Assembly (NCBI RefSeq): GCF_030464885.1
Contig: NZ_JALPRJ010000072.1
Span: forward strand, 1 to 42,849
Length of the DNA: 42,849 nucleotides
Source of the DNA: Caballeronia sp. SEWSISQ10-4 2
GTDB taxonomy: Bacteria > Pseudomonadota > Gammaproteobacteria > Burkholderiales > Burkholderiaceae
Direction of reading: 5' to 3'
The notes beneath the pieces were generated by a model. The model was not told the origin of the DNA, made no database searches, and saw only the letters and a list, made by a program, of their open reading frames with translations. Shown piece by piece: positions 1 to 7,907 of this stretch. A program made the position numbers and the translations under genes. Each line of letters begins with the position of its first letter. Position 1 is the stretch's first letter.

Positions 1-20
1 GAGCACTTGCCAGCTAACAA

Positions 21-47
21 AAACCCCACCCAAAAAGTGGGGTTTTT
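21..47 (+). terminator. Rho-independent terminator of a gene left of the window
   Basis: A six-base stem (CCCCAC at 24-29 with GTGGGG at 37-42) is followed by five T residues. A-rich sequence on the other side would also let it work on the minus strand, where the SDR gene ends at 229. From here to 228 I see no gene. Confidence 0.75.
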
Positions 48-228
48 GCGTTTCTGTACCTCTCTTTAGCGCTCGTGTCCGTTTTCCCGATACTCAGTCG
101 ATGCTATATCGAAGTTTCGCGTCGCTCACCAACCGCGTTTAGCGGACCTACAAGAAGCGAGCGTCGGAGCGAAGGTGCAATGGACTGGAACATCGCTTCG
201 CTGACAATGCCCGAATTTTGGCTACCGC

Positions 229-1158
229 TCACAGACTTGTGGTCGGATGCGGCCAGTTTTGCAGGACAACGCGGATCGCGGCCTCGAAAGGTGTTCGCAG
301 GCCGATCTTCAAATCCTCCAACACATCCGATGCGAGATGACAGTTCCGAGGGCGCGGCGTGGCGTCGACCGGTGTGCGTTGCGCTGTGATCCGGGCATCG
401 ATGTTCAGCACGCGTGCGATGGTTTGCGCGATGTCGAACTTTGTCATCGGCTGATCGCCGGACCAGTGCGTCACGCCGTTCACCGACTCGCCAATTTCGT
501 GACGCATCAGTAACTGCCGGATCACGAGCGCGACGTCAGGCGTGAACGTGGGGTAGCGCGTCGCCCAAGCATCCATCACCGCAGGCGTCGCTCCGCGCGC
601 GGATTCCACGATTGCCGGCGCCAGGCTTGTCACCGCCGATTCGCCCCAGTCGATCACAGGACCATAAAGCAGCGGCAAACGCAGCACGCAGGCCCGTGCT
701 CCTGAGCGCAGCAACGCCTGTTCTCCGTCAAGCTTGCTGCGACCGTAAGCGTTGAGTGGATTCGGCACATCGTCCGGCCGATAGGGTGGTCGTGTGCCAT
801 CGAAGACATAATCGGTCGAGATCGAGAGCACCCACGAACCTATGTCCTGCGCGGCGCCGGCGATAAAGCGCAGCGCGTCGACGTTCAACGCCCACGCGAG
901 CGCGGGATCATTCTCGCAAACGTCAGGACGCCGCTCGGCCGCAGCCACGACAATTGCGTCAGGCATCTGTTCCGAGATGAACTCGCGGACGGCATCTGCG
1001 TCGCGAATATCGAGGGTGATGGTATTCGCGTCGCCATGACGAAACGCTGTTCGCACCACCTGCCACCGTGTTGTCGCGGCGAGTTCGTTCGCAACGGCGC
1101 GTCCGAGCAACCCAGTCGCGCCGATCAACGCAACCCTGAAGCGTGCCCCCCGAATCAT
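229..1158 (-). CDS. RmlD-type SDR reductase (dTDP-4-dehydrorhamnose reductase-like)
   Basis: A 309-residue member of the extended short-chain dehydrogenase superfamily, closest in style to RmlD and the MAT2B-like sugar-nucleotide-binding proteins. The N-terminus has the nucleotide-binding glycine motif GATGLLG (residues 13-19); a STDYVFDG block lies near 114-121 and the catalytic pair is Y138 and K142 in YGRSK. These fit an NAD(P)H-dependent reduction of a sugar nucleotide or similar substrate, but no rhamnose genes lie nearby, so the substrate is unknown. Its ATG overlaps the stop of copZ (ATGA, 1155-1158), so the two genes are probably translationally coupled and both controlled by the CueR-type promoter at about 1407-1427. 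The family call is firm; a copper-related role is inferred only from position. Confidence 0.85.
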   Translation of the reverse strand: MIRGARFRVALIGATGLLGRAVANELAATTRWQVVRTAFRHGDANTITLDIRDADAVREFISEQMPDAIVVAAAERRPDVCENDPALAWALNVDALRFIAGAAQDIGSWVLSISTDYVFDGTRPPYRPDDVPNPLNAYGRSKLDGEQALLRSGARACVLRLPLLYGPVIDWGESAVTSLAPAIVESARGATPAVMDAWATRYPTFTPDVALVIRQLLMRHEIGESVNGVTHWSGDQPMTKFDIAQTIARVLNIDARITAQRTPVDATPRPRNCHLASDVLEDLKIGLRTPFEAAIRVVLQNWPHPTTSL

Positions 1159-1361
1159 GCTGCCTTCGCCGATACGACCGTGTAACCCGCGTCATCGATG
1201 GCTTCCTTGAGCGCGTCCAAGGTCTCAGTTGATGCCACAACAACACGTCCGTACTCAAGATCCACTTGCACTTGCGCGGTGGCGTCGATTTCGTGGATCG
1301 AGCGCGTCACGGCGGCAACGCAATGCTGGCAGCTCATACCTTCCACTTTAAATTCGGCCAT
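1155..1361 (-). CDS. copZ: Copper chaperone CopZ (heavy-metal-associated domain)
   Basis: A 68-residue single HMA-domain protein. The metal site GMSCQHC is at residues 8-14, with Cys11 and Cys14 as the expected Cu(I) ligands, and the rest fits the small ferredoxin-like fold. Such proteins carry cytosolic Cu(I) to export ATPases or regulators. An upstream start would give 115 residues, but the extra part covers the CueR operator and is not HMA-like, so I chose the ATG at 1361. The gene is divergent from cueR with the operator between them. No copper-exporting ATPase is in the window, so its partner lies elsewhere. Confidence 0.9.
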   Translation of the reverse strand: MAEFKVEGMSCQHCVAAVTRSIHEIDATAQVQVDLEYGRVVVASTETLDALKEAIDDAGYTVVSAKAA

Positions 1362-1400
1362 ATCAATTTCCTTTGATTTGGTTTTCGTAAGAGAGGACCA

Positions 1401-1433
1401 TGCTATACCCTCCCATGGTTGGAAGGTATAGAG
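1401..1433 (-). promoter_or_regulatory. CueR-type operator within the copZ promoter
   Basis: A 7-7-7 dyad at 1407-1427 (ACCCTCC, seven bases, GGAAGGT) matches the MerR/CueR pattern ACCTTCC-N7-GGAAGGT with one mismatch. Read on the minus strand it sits between a -35-like CTATAC and a -10-like TATAGC, giving the overlong spacer that MerR-family activators need. It drives copZ and the overlapping SDR gene; cueR starts on the other side. Confidence 0.8.
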
Positions 1434-1458
1434 TTTAGGAAAATTAGGAGTGTCTGCT

Positions 1459-1845
1459 ATGAACATCGGCGAAGCGGCCCGCGCGTCCGGCGTGACGGCC
1501 AAGATGATTCGGTACTACGAGAGTGTTGGCCTTTTGCCGCCGGTTGACCGGACCACATCGGGGTATCGAATGTACGGAACCCACGAAGTTCACGCGCTGC
1601 GTTTCGTTCGGCAAGCGCGTCGACTTGGCTTCCTCGTAGACGATATTCGCAAACTCCTCGCGTTGTGGCAGGACCGGCGACGTGCCAGTGCGGAGGTCAA
1701 AGCGATCGCGCTCGAACATGTCGCGGAACTGGACCGGCGGATCGCGGAACTCACGGATATGCGCAATACGCTGGCCCATCTCGCGGTTCATTGCCACGGC
1801 GACGAGCGCCCGGATTGCCCTATTTTGGAAAGACTGGCGGAGTGA
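1459..1845 (+). CDS. cueR: CueR, Cu(I)-responsive MerR-family regulator
   Basis: A 128-residue MerR-family activator. The N-terminal winged helix starts MNIGEAARASGVTAKMIRYY, a dimerisation helix follows, and the metal loop near the end carries Cys112 and Cys120 (CHGDERPDC). These are the positions used for Cu(I) in E. coli CueR, and Ser77, which marks the monovalent-metal class, is also present. The ATG at 1459 is preferred over the GTG at 1450 because AGGAG at 1446-1450 has the right spacing for it. Divergent from copZ with a matching dyad between, so it should activate copZ when Cu(I) (or Ag/Au) is bound. Confidence 0.92.
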   Translation: MNIGEAARASGVTAKMIRYYESVGLLPPVDRTTSGYRMYGTHEVHALRFVRQARRLGFLVDDIRKLLALWQDRRRASAEVKAIALEHVAELDRRIAELTDMRNTLAHLAVHCHGDERPDCPILERLAE

Positions 1846-2015
1846 CCATCTTGGTGCGACCGGGTATGCGCGTTCGCGCAGATTTGCGCACCACAAATGT
1901 GCGTAATTGAGTGGGTACGCGGAAAATTTCAGATAAGATTAGCCAAATCAACCACTTGTTCCGGGTCGGTGCATGCACCATTCCAAAAAAGAATGCACCC
2001 AATGCAGGCATTTCA

Positions 2016-2045
2016 CTAACATCGGCAGCACGGTTCGTCTATAAT
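2016..2045 (+). promoter_or_regulatory. Sigma-70-like promoter for the DUF3563 gene
   Basis: A perfect -10 TATAAT at 2040-2045 stands 18 bases after a 4/6 match to the -35 (CTAACA, 2016-2021). The transcript would carry a leader of about 70 nt before the start at 2121. No other strong gene begins here. Confidence 0.55.
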
Positions 2046-2120
2046 CCGGGTTAACCCTTTCGAGGGATATCCCTGACCCGAACCGCCGGGGATTCATTTG
2101 AAATCCTTGGAGAAAAAATC

Positions 2121-2267
2121 ATGTTTGCATTCCTGCTCGAAAAAGTCAGCATTTGGTTTGAAACCGCCGAACGCAATCGCCGTGAAGAATATCTGGCGCA
2201 ATCGTCGGATATCGTCCAGCTCGAAAAGCGTATCCGTTCGCTGGAAACCGAAGGCTACTCGCTGTAA
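2121..2267 (+). CDS. DUF3563 micro-protein (48 aa)
   Basis: A 48-residue protein beginning MFAFLLEKVS, recognisable as the DUF3563 family found mainly in Burkholderiaceae; function unknown. An amphipathic N-terminus (FAFLLEKVSIWF) leads into a charged helix (TAERNRREEYLAQSSDIVQLEKRIRSLE) with heptad-like leucines and isoleucines, so a short helical hairpin or coiled coil, perhaps membrane-associated, is likely. A GGAG Shine-Dalgarno lies at about 2109-2112, a TATAAT promoter upstream and a strong terminator 35 bases downstream, so it is a complete single-gene unit and well expressed by appearance. Family recognition is from the sequence; any role is unknown. Confidence 0.85.
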   Translation: MFAFLLEKVSIWFETAERNRREEYLAQSSDIVQLEKRIRSLETEGYSL

Positions 2268-2301
2268 TTTCAGCCGAAAGTACCCGGTCGACATATTGAA
2301 C

Positions 2302-2330
2302 AAGCCCCGCATGCGGGGCTTTGTCATTTT
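2302..2330 (+). terminator. Rho-independent terminator after the DUF3563 gene
   Basis: AAGCCCCGC and GCGGGGCTT form a nine-base stem with a two-base loop, followed by a T-rich stretch. Confidence 0.85.
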
Positions 2331-2361
2331 TGGGCTGCGCTAGGCAATCAGGCGGGGACGC

Positions 2362-2775
2362 TCACTTTCTCTGCGGGTGCGCTGCGAGCCATTGCTTCAT
2401 GAACGCAATCTCCTTGTCCTGCGAGGCGATGATCTCCTTGGCCAAGGCGCGCAACCTCGCGTCCTTGCCGTACTTCAGCTCGACTTTTGCCATCGCGACT
2501 GCGCCCTGATGATGCGGAATCATGTGCGCGACAAAATCATGATCGGCGTCACCGGTGTACTGAACGCTGGACATGCCGGACATCATCGAATGATCGGCAG
2601 CCTGGAATTCCTTCGTAGATGCGAAATCGCTCTGGCTGCCACTCGAGGCGGACATGTCCATGCCCTCCATTGATGCTGACGATGCCGGCGTTTGTGCAAA
2701 CGCGGCGGGCATCGATACAACGATTGAAACTGCAACCGCGCCAGCGACGGCGAGGAAGGTTTTTGGGAATGCCAT
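2362..2775 (-). CDS. Secreted DUF305 protein
   Basis: A 137-residue exported protein. Residues 1-27 are a signal peptide ending in AFA, followed by a Met/Ser-rich linker (MEGMDMSAS) and the DUF305 four-helix domain with its signature HMIPHHQGAVAMAK (about residues 85-98). DUF305 proteins are ferritin-like-fold periplasmic proteins often found with copper and other metal resistance genes; the histidines and methionines here suit metal binding. AAGGAG lies six bases before the start. Together with cueR-copZ 1 kb away it may belong to a copper response, but no CueR dyad is seen in front of it. Confidence 0.85.
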   Translation of the reverse strand: MAFPKTFLAVAGAVAVSIVVSMPAAFAQTPASSASMEGMDMSASSGSQSDFASTKEFQAADHSMMSGMSSVQYTGDADHDFVAHMIPHHQGAVAMAKVELKYGKDARLRALAKEIIASQDKEIAFMKQWLAAHPQRK

Positions 2776-2915
2776 CGAATCTCCTTAAGTGTCGACTATC
2801 GAGAGCGCTAGCCTAAAGCTTGCCATCGCGGTAAGGTAAAGCGCATTTATATGATCTGAACTGAATTAGCCGGATGTGCGCGTCGGCAACTATTCATTCG
2901 ACAAGGGGGGGCGCC

Positions 2916-3488
2916 ATGAGTCCAGAACTTCGACCTATCAGATGTGCGGCGACTGTGGCGCTTTGGCTGGTTTTGGGCTTAACTGCGCTCGACGCATTCG
3001 CGCAAGCGGGTGGTCGGCCGCTCATTTTGGACACGCAGACCGGGATTCACAGCGGCGCGGGCGGTACTGTTCTGCAAACTGCGCCGCTGAATGACTCGGG
3101 GTTGGTTGCAGCGCGTCCGATGGCAACGCTGCCCGAATTGCCGCAGCAAGCTCAACAGACGATCGTGGTTTCGCCTTACATCGAACTTCCGCAAGGCGGG
3201 CATGGTGGTGCTCAGGGATACGGCTCTTCCACGGGATCGCAGTCATCGCCGTCCAGTTATCGGCATCGGCCAAATTCGACCTCGCCGCATTCTGGCGGAT
3301 CTTACGGCGTGCCGACCGGCACTCAAACGCAAGCGCAAACTCAAACGCAGCCAGCGTTGGCGCAAACCCCGCAGTCTTCGATAGTCACAACGGTACCCAT
3401 CGCAGCGCCGAAACCTGCGGTTACCACACCAGCCCGTTCATCGGACCCACACAGCGCGACCGGCACGGTCACCACGTCGCTTGATTAG
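2916..3488 (+). CDS. Secreted low-complexity hypothetical protein
   Basis: A 190-residue protein of unknown function. A signal peptide (hydrophobic run WLVLGLTALDAFAQA, cleavage near residue 30) is followed by a short region with PYIELPQGG and then a disordered tail rich in Ser, Gln, Thr and Pro, with a TQ-type run (TQTQAQTQTQ, about residues 144-153). No enzyme motif is visible. The ATG at 2916 is chosen because a purine-rich GGGGGG run precedes it and the signal peptide follows directly; an in-frame ATG at 2874 would add 14 non-conserved-looking residues. Codon use looks like that of its neighbours. Confidence 0.65.
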   Translation: MSPELRPIRCAATVALWLVLGLTALDAFAQAGGRPLILDTQTGIHSGAGGTVLQTAPLNDSGLVAARPMATLPELPQQAQQTIVVSPYIELPQGGHGGAQGYGSSTGSQSSPSSYRHRPNSTSPHSGGSYGVPTGTQTQAQTQTQPALAQTPQSSIVTTVPIAAPKPAVTTPARSSDPHSATGTVTTSLD

Positions 3489-3509
3489 CAGCGAACGACC
3501 TAGACGCTG

Positions 3510-4355
3510 TCAGTCACCGCGATGTTCGAGTTTGAACGCCGCCTTGCTGTCCTGACCGAGCGCATCGACGAGATAAGGGAGCGCCTCTTTCAGCTCACCC
3601 GCAAGCGTGTACGGCGGGTTCACGATAAAAAGGCCGCTCCCGAACAGGCCAAAGCCGTCAACGGGAGGTTTGCTCACCGTTAATGACGCGTGCAGCCAAT
3701 TCTTGGGTTGCACACGCTTTAACTGATCGGCGAAACGCTGGGATTCCAGCCGGGTCACTTGCGGATACCAGATCGCATAAGTGCCGGTCGCGAACCGCTT
3801 CAGGCTTTCCTCGAGGCAATTCAGCGTGCGTGCGTAGTCGCGCTTGTCTTCGTACGACGGATCGATCAGAACGAGCGCCCGGCGCGGCGGCGGCGGTAAC
3901 AGCTTGATGATGCCGTCGAAGCCATCGCCTTCAAAGAGCACTGCACGCCGGCCTGCGTCGCGGAAATTGTGACGCAGCACGTCGATTTCGGTGGAATGGA
4001 GCTCGAACAACCGCATGCGGTCCTGCTCGCGCATCACTCGCCAGGCGAGATAGGGCGAGCCGGGATAGAACTGCAGCGTGCCGTCTGCATTAAGCGCCTT
4101 TACCTCTTTGACATAGTCCTTGAGCAAACCCGGCAAATCGCGCTTGGCCCAAATCTTGGCAATCCCCGTTTCGAACTCGCCCGTCTTGGTGGCAAAGCCG
4201 TCAGTCAGTGAATACACGCCGGCGCCGGCGTGGGTGTCGATATACCAAAACGCCTTGTCCTTTTGGGCGAGGTGTTGCAGCAACTGCACGACGACCGCGT
4301 GTTTCAGCACGTCTGCGTGATTGCCTGCGTGAAAGGCGTGTCGATAACTGAGCAT
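3510..4355 (-). CDS. rlmJ: 23S rRNA (adenine-2030-N6)-methyltransferase RlmJ
   Basis: 281 residues, the usual RlmJ length. The N-terminus MLSYRHAFHAGNHADVLKH is the family hallmark. An AdoMet site lies at DTHAGAG (40-46), and the catalytic N6-adenine motif (D/N)PPY appears as DPSY at 165-168. The enzyme methylates A2030 of 23S rRNA. It stands alone, converging with the secreted-protein gene. The Ser in place of the second Pro of the motif is common in this family and I do not read it as inactivation. Confidence 0.95.
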   Translation of the reverse strand: MLSYRHAFHAGNHADVLKHAVVVQLLQHLAQKDKAFWYIDTHAGAGVYSLTDGFATKTGEFETGIAKIWAKRDLPGLLKDYVKEVKALNADGTLQFYPGSPYLAWRVMREQDRMRLFELHSTEIDVLRHNFRDAGRRAVLFEGDGFDGIIKLLPPPPRRALVLIDPSYEDKRDYARTLNCLEESLKRFATGTYAIWYPQVTRLESQRFADQLKRVQPKNWLHASLTVSKPPVDGFGLFGSGLFIVNPPYTLAGELKEALPYLVDALGQDSKAAFKLEHRGD

Positions 4356-4488
4356 GGCAAATGAATGAGCGAGACGAGAATGAGCGCGGCCTGAGCCAAA
4401 CGGATGAAAATGCTTAAGCGCCGAGGCGCGTGTGCATCACACGGCGCACGCGGCGGGGTCGTTATTGTAGCCGACGACCCCGTATCTC

Positions 4489-5460
4489 TCAGACGAACGC
4501 GTCGCCGACGATTTCCTCGATCCGCTGCTTGATCTCCGGCGTGATCTTCTGCACGACGTCGATAGCCTTCATATTCTCGTGAATCTGCTCTACCCGGGAC
4601 GCACCCGTAATCACGGTGCTGACATGCGGATTCAGCAAAATCCAGGCTAGCGAGAGCTGCGCCAGCGAGCAGCCGAGCTGGTCAGACACTTCCGCGAGCT
4701 TTCCGACAATGCTGTTCGCGCCCTTGTCCGTCAGCTTCTTCGACAACCACTCGTAACCCTGAAGCTGTGCGCGACTATCTGACGGCACGCCATCGCGATA
4801 TTTGCCGGTGAGCAGCCCCGACGCAAGTGGGCTCCACGTAGTCAGCCCAAGTCCGATGTCTTCGTAGAGCCGCTTATATTCGTTCTCGACCCGCGTACGA
4901 TGCAGCAGGTTGTACTCCGGCTGTTCCATTACGGGTTTGTGCAGATGGTGCCGCTCGGCGATGTCATACGCCGTGCGAATCTCGTCGGCGCTCCACTCCG
5001 AGGTGCCCCAATACAGCGCCTTGCCCCGCGCAATGATGTCGCTCATGGCCCATACGGTTTCCTCGATCGGCGTATGCGCATCGGGCCGATGGCAGAAGAC
5101 GAGATCGACGTAATCCAGTTGGAGACGCGCAAGCGATCCGTCGATGGCGTTATGCAGGTACTTGCGACTGAGCGTCTGCTGCTGGTTCGGGCCTTCGTTG
5201 AGTCCGAAGAAAAATTTGGTCGACACCACGTAACTCACCCGCGGCCATGCGAGCTCCTTCAACGCGCGCCCCATGATTTCTTCGGACTTGCCTTTTGAAT
5301 AGACCTCGGCGTTATCGAAGAAATTCACCCCGTGGTCGCGGGCTGCAGCGAGCGACTCGCGCGCCGCGCGATGATCGACCTGCGTGCCGTAAGTCACCCA
5401 CGAGCCGATCGACAATTCGCTGACCTGCAAGCCGGAACGTCCAAGCCGACGATAGTTCAT
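4489..5460 (-). CDS. Aldo/keto reductase, AKR6/Kv-beta-like
   Basis: 323 residues with the complete AKR catalytic tetrad: D49, Y54 (in DNAEVYSKGKSEE), K82 (VSTKFF) and H124 (VFCHRPD). The N-terminus (MNYRRLGRSGLQVSELSIGSW) and C-terminal NADPH-binding segment (TGASRVEQIHENMKA) are typical of the voltage-gated potassium channel beta-subunit-like group, in which bacterial members reduce aldehydes or ketones with NADPH. The physiological substrate is unknown. Divergent from bdhA with about 240 bases between; no regulator gene adjoins it. Confidence 0.9.
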   Translation of the reverse strand: MNYRRLGRSGLQVSELSIGSWVTYGTQVDHRAARESLAAARDHGVNFFDNAEVYSKGKSEEIMGRALKELAWPRVSYVVSTKFFFGLNEGPNQQQTLSRKYLHNAIDGSLARLQLDYVDLVFCHRPDAHTPIEETVWAMSDIIARGKALYWGTSEWSADEIRTAYDIAERHHLHKPVMEQPEYNLLHRTRVENEYKRLYEDIGLGLTTWSPLASGLLTGKYRDGVPSDSRAQLQGYEWLSKKLTDKGANSIVGKLAEVSDQLGCSLAQLSLAWILLNPHVSTVITGASRVEQIHENMKAIDVVQKITPEIKQRIEEIVGDAFV

Positions 5461-5704
5461 GTTCGTGATCTCCAGTTTCGGGTTTTAGTTGCACCAAGCG
5501 GGTTTCAAAGCTTAATCCGAATTCACGATTCGCGCGCCGACGCTCTGCGTGTTGCCCTTTGCGTTCACCGCGTTTGTGTAAGAACCATAACGCGGCCCGC
5601 TGGCGTCGAATAGCTGACCGAAAGGTCTATGACATTTATCGAGGTTGATCGGCGCAGCGTTGCGTGGTTTCATTGTTCGAATCTGACACCGAGGAGGGCG
5701 GCAC

Positions 5705-6502
5705 ATGACATCTCTGAATACGAGTCTGGCGGGCAAGGTGGCGGTGGTCACGGGCGCAGCGAGCGGGATCGGCAAGCAAATCGCCCTGACTCTGGCCGAG
5801 GCTGGCGCGGCGCTCGCCATAGCGGACCTGAACCAGGACGCGGCCAACGCCGTGGCCGAACAGATCACCTCGCAAGGCGGCCGGGCATTAGGCGTCGTGA
5901 TGGACGTCACCGACGAACAGGCGGTGAATACAGGTATTGATCGGGTGGCGGCGGAATTCGGCTCGGTCGATATCCTGGTGTCGAATGCGGGCGTGCAGAT
6001 CGTCAATCCGATCGAAAACTATGCGTATTCTGACTGGAAGAAGATGCAGGCCATTCACGTTGACGGGGCGTTTCTAACCACGAAAGCCGCGCTCCAGCAC
6101 ATGTACAAGGACGATCGTGGCGGTGTGGTGATCTATATGGGATCGGTGCATTCGCATGAAGCGTCGGCGCTCAAGTCTGCATATGTCACGGCCAAACACG
6201 CGTTGCTCGGGCTGGCTCGCGTGCTGGCAAAGGAGGGAGCGAAGCATCACGTGCGCTCGCATGTGGTGTGTCCGGGTTTCGTGCGCACGCCCCTTGTCGA
6301 CAAGCAGATTCCCGAGCAGGCAAAGGAACTGGGTATCAGCGAAGAAGATGTGGTCAAGCGCGTGATGTTGGGCGGCACGGTCGACGGCGTCTTTACAACC
6401 GTGGAAGATGTGGCGCAAACGGTTCTGTTCCTGGCGGCATTTCCCACAGCAGCGCTCACCGGCCAATCGATTGTGGTGAGCCACGGCTGGTACATGCAAT
6501 AA
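5705..6502 (+). CDS. bdhA: D-3-hydroxybutyrate dehydrogenase
   Basis: 265-residue classical SDR. TGAASGIG (16-23) binds NAD(H), D41 favours NAD over NADP, NAG is at 94-96, and the catalytic residues are S147, Y160 and K164. The C-terminal TGQSIVVSHGWYMQ closely fits bacterial D-3-hydroxybutyrate dehydrogenases, which oxidise 3-hydroxybutyrate from polyhydroxybutyrate breakdown to acetoacetate. A strong GAGGAGGG precedes the ATG. Twenty bases downstream starts a patatin-like gene, a pairing that suggests an operon for storage polymer or lipid turnover. Confidence 0.88.
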   Translation: MTSLNTSLAGKVAVVTGAASGIGKQIALTLAEAGAALAIADLNQDAANAVAEQITSQGGRALGVVMDVTDEQAVNTGIDRVAAEFGSVDILVSNAGVQIVNPIENYAYSDWKKMQAIHVDGAFLTTKAALQHMYKDDRGGVVIYMGSVHSHEASALKSAYVTAKHALLGLARVLAKEGAKHHVRSHVVCPGFVRTPLVDKQIPEQAKELGISEEDVVKRVMLGGTVDGVFTTVEDVAQTVLFLAAFPTAALTGQSIVVSHGWYMQ

Positions 6503-6522
6503 GGCTTGAACAAGGAGTTTCG

Positions 6523-7818
6523 ATGGTAGAGCGAACGGGCAGTGCGCGCGCAAGCAGTGGGACAAAAGGAACGAAACGAGCGAAGGCGACCAAAGAGCCT
6601 CGCAACGTGACGACCCTCGATATCGGCGAGCCGCCTGAGGCATTTGCCTCGGGCGGCCCTGAGGCGGACAAGCGCATCAAGGTGCCGCCGTATGAAACCA
6701 TCGCGTTGATGCTGCAGGGGGGCGGAGCGCTCGGCGCTTATCAAGCGGGCGTGTATCAGGGGTTGAACGAGGCCGGTATTCACCCGAACTGGATTGCGGG
6801 GATCTCCATCGGCGCGTTGAACACGGCGATCATCGCGGGGAACGCGCCCGAGGATCGCGTGCCGCGTCTGCTCGAGTTTTGGGAGACGATCTGCCAGCCT
6901 GCCTTCATGCCGCCGTTGCCTGCTTTCGTCGAACACGCGTTCTTCAATTCCACCGACGAGATTCGCAAGGCTTTCACGGCAATGCAGGCAGCGAGCGCGC
7001 TCGTAGAAGGGCAGAAGGGATTTTTCGTGCCGCGTTTCCCGCCGCCCTCACCGCTCGCTGCGGGGGACCCGGGCGCGGCGAGCTTTTATGACACGCGTCC
7101 ACTCAAGGGAACGCTCGAGCGGCTCTGCGATTTCGACCGGATCAATTCGCGTGAGACCCGGGTGTCGGTAGGGGCAGTGAACGTCGCTACCGGCAATTTC
7201 GCGTATTTCGACAACACCCGCATCAAGTTGCGTGCCGAGCATTTCATGGCGTCGGGGGCCTTGCCGCCGGGTTTCGCGGCGGTTGAAATCGATGGCGAAT
7301 ATTTCTGGGATGGCGGCCTGATGTCGAATACGCCGCTGTACGAGATTGTGCAAACCACGCCGCGTCGCGACACGCTCGCATTCCAGGTCGACTTGTGGAG
7401 CGCACGTGGGCCGGTGCCGGACAGTATTGTCGATGTGATGGGGCGCGTGAAGGACGTTCAGTATTCCAGCCGGACGCGGCTGGTTACCGACACCATGCAG
7501 CGCTCACAGCGATTTCGGAACGTATTGAGGGAAGTGCTGGACAAAGTACCGCCCGATATCCGCAAGAGCGACCCGTGGTGCAAGACGGCGGAGGAGCTTG
7601 CGTGCTCGAAGCGTTTTAACGTGATTCACCTCATCTACCGGCATAAGGAGTACGAGGGGCATTACAAGGACTATCAGTTCGGATTGTCGACCATGCGCGA
7701 GCATTGGGAAAGCGGCTTGTCCGATATCCGCGGCACGCTGAGTCATCGTGAGTGGCTCGATATGCCGAAGAACGATTCCGGCTTTATCACGCACGACATT
7801 CATCGAGGCGAGCGTTAG
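6523..7818 (+). CDS. Patatin-like phospholipase (DUF3734 type)
   Basis: 431 residues from the ATG at 6523, preceded by AAGGAG. A Lys/Arg/Thr-rich head of about 50 residues precedes the patatin domain: oxyanion loop GGGALGAY (66-73), nucleophile Ser95 in GISIG, and the dyad Asp263 in DGG. The C-terminal part (RHKEYEGHYKDYQFGLSTMREHW) matches the DUF3734 extension. Such enzymes are acyl hydrolases acting on phospholipids or on granule-bound lipid or polyester. Twenty bases after bdhA and followed by a terminator, so the two form a two-gene operon. The substrate is not shown; polyester granule association is an inference. Confidence 0.88.
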   Translation: MVERTGSARASSGTKGTKRAKATKEPRNVTTLDIGEPPEAFASGGPEADKRIKVPPYETIALMLQGGGALGAYQAGVYQGLNEAGIHPNWIAGISIGALNTAIIAGNAPEDRVPRLLEFWETICQPAFMPPLPAFVEHAFFNSTDEIRKAFTAMQAASALVEGQKGFFVPRFPPPSPLAAGDPGAASFYDTRPLKGTLERLCDFDRINSRETRVSVGAVNVATGNFAYFDNTRIKLRAEHFMASGALPPGFAAVEIDGEYFWDGGLMSNTPLYEIVQTTPRRDTLAFQVDLWSARGPVPDSIVDVMGRVKDVQYSSRTRLVTDTMQRSQRFRNVLREVLDKVPPDIRKSDPWCKTAEELACSKRFNVIHLIYRHKEYEGHYKDYQFGLSTMREHWESGLSDIRGTLSHREWLDMPKNDSGFITHDIHRGER

Positions 7819-7857
7819 GCGAGGGTGGTCCGGCGTCTTGAGCAAACCGGAAGCCTC

Positions 7858-7890
7858 AAAAAAAACGGCGCTCACACGGAGCGCCGTTTT
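7858..7890. terminator. Bidirectional terminator between patatin gene and tyrB
   Basis: A nine-base stem (ACGGCGCTC 7865-7873, GAGCGCCGT 7879-7887) is flanked by an A-run on the left and a T-run on the right, serving the convergent bdhA-patatin and tyrB units. Confidence 0.85.
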
Positions 7891-7907
7891 CGACACCACA
7901 AACGAAC

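Noticed and set aside
75..389. 104-codon frame on the plus strand
   Set aside because: Lies antisense to the end of the SDR gene, has no ribosome site and shows no protein-like pattern.
2874..2915. Earlier ATG for the secreted low-complexity protein
   Set aside because: It would put 14 polar residues before the signal peptide; the ATG at 2916 has the purine-rich site.
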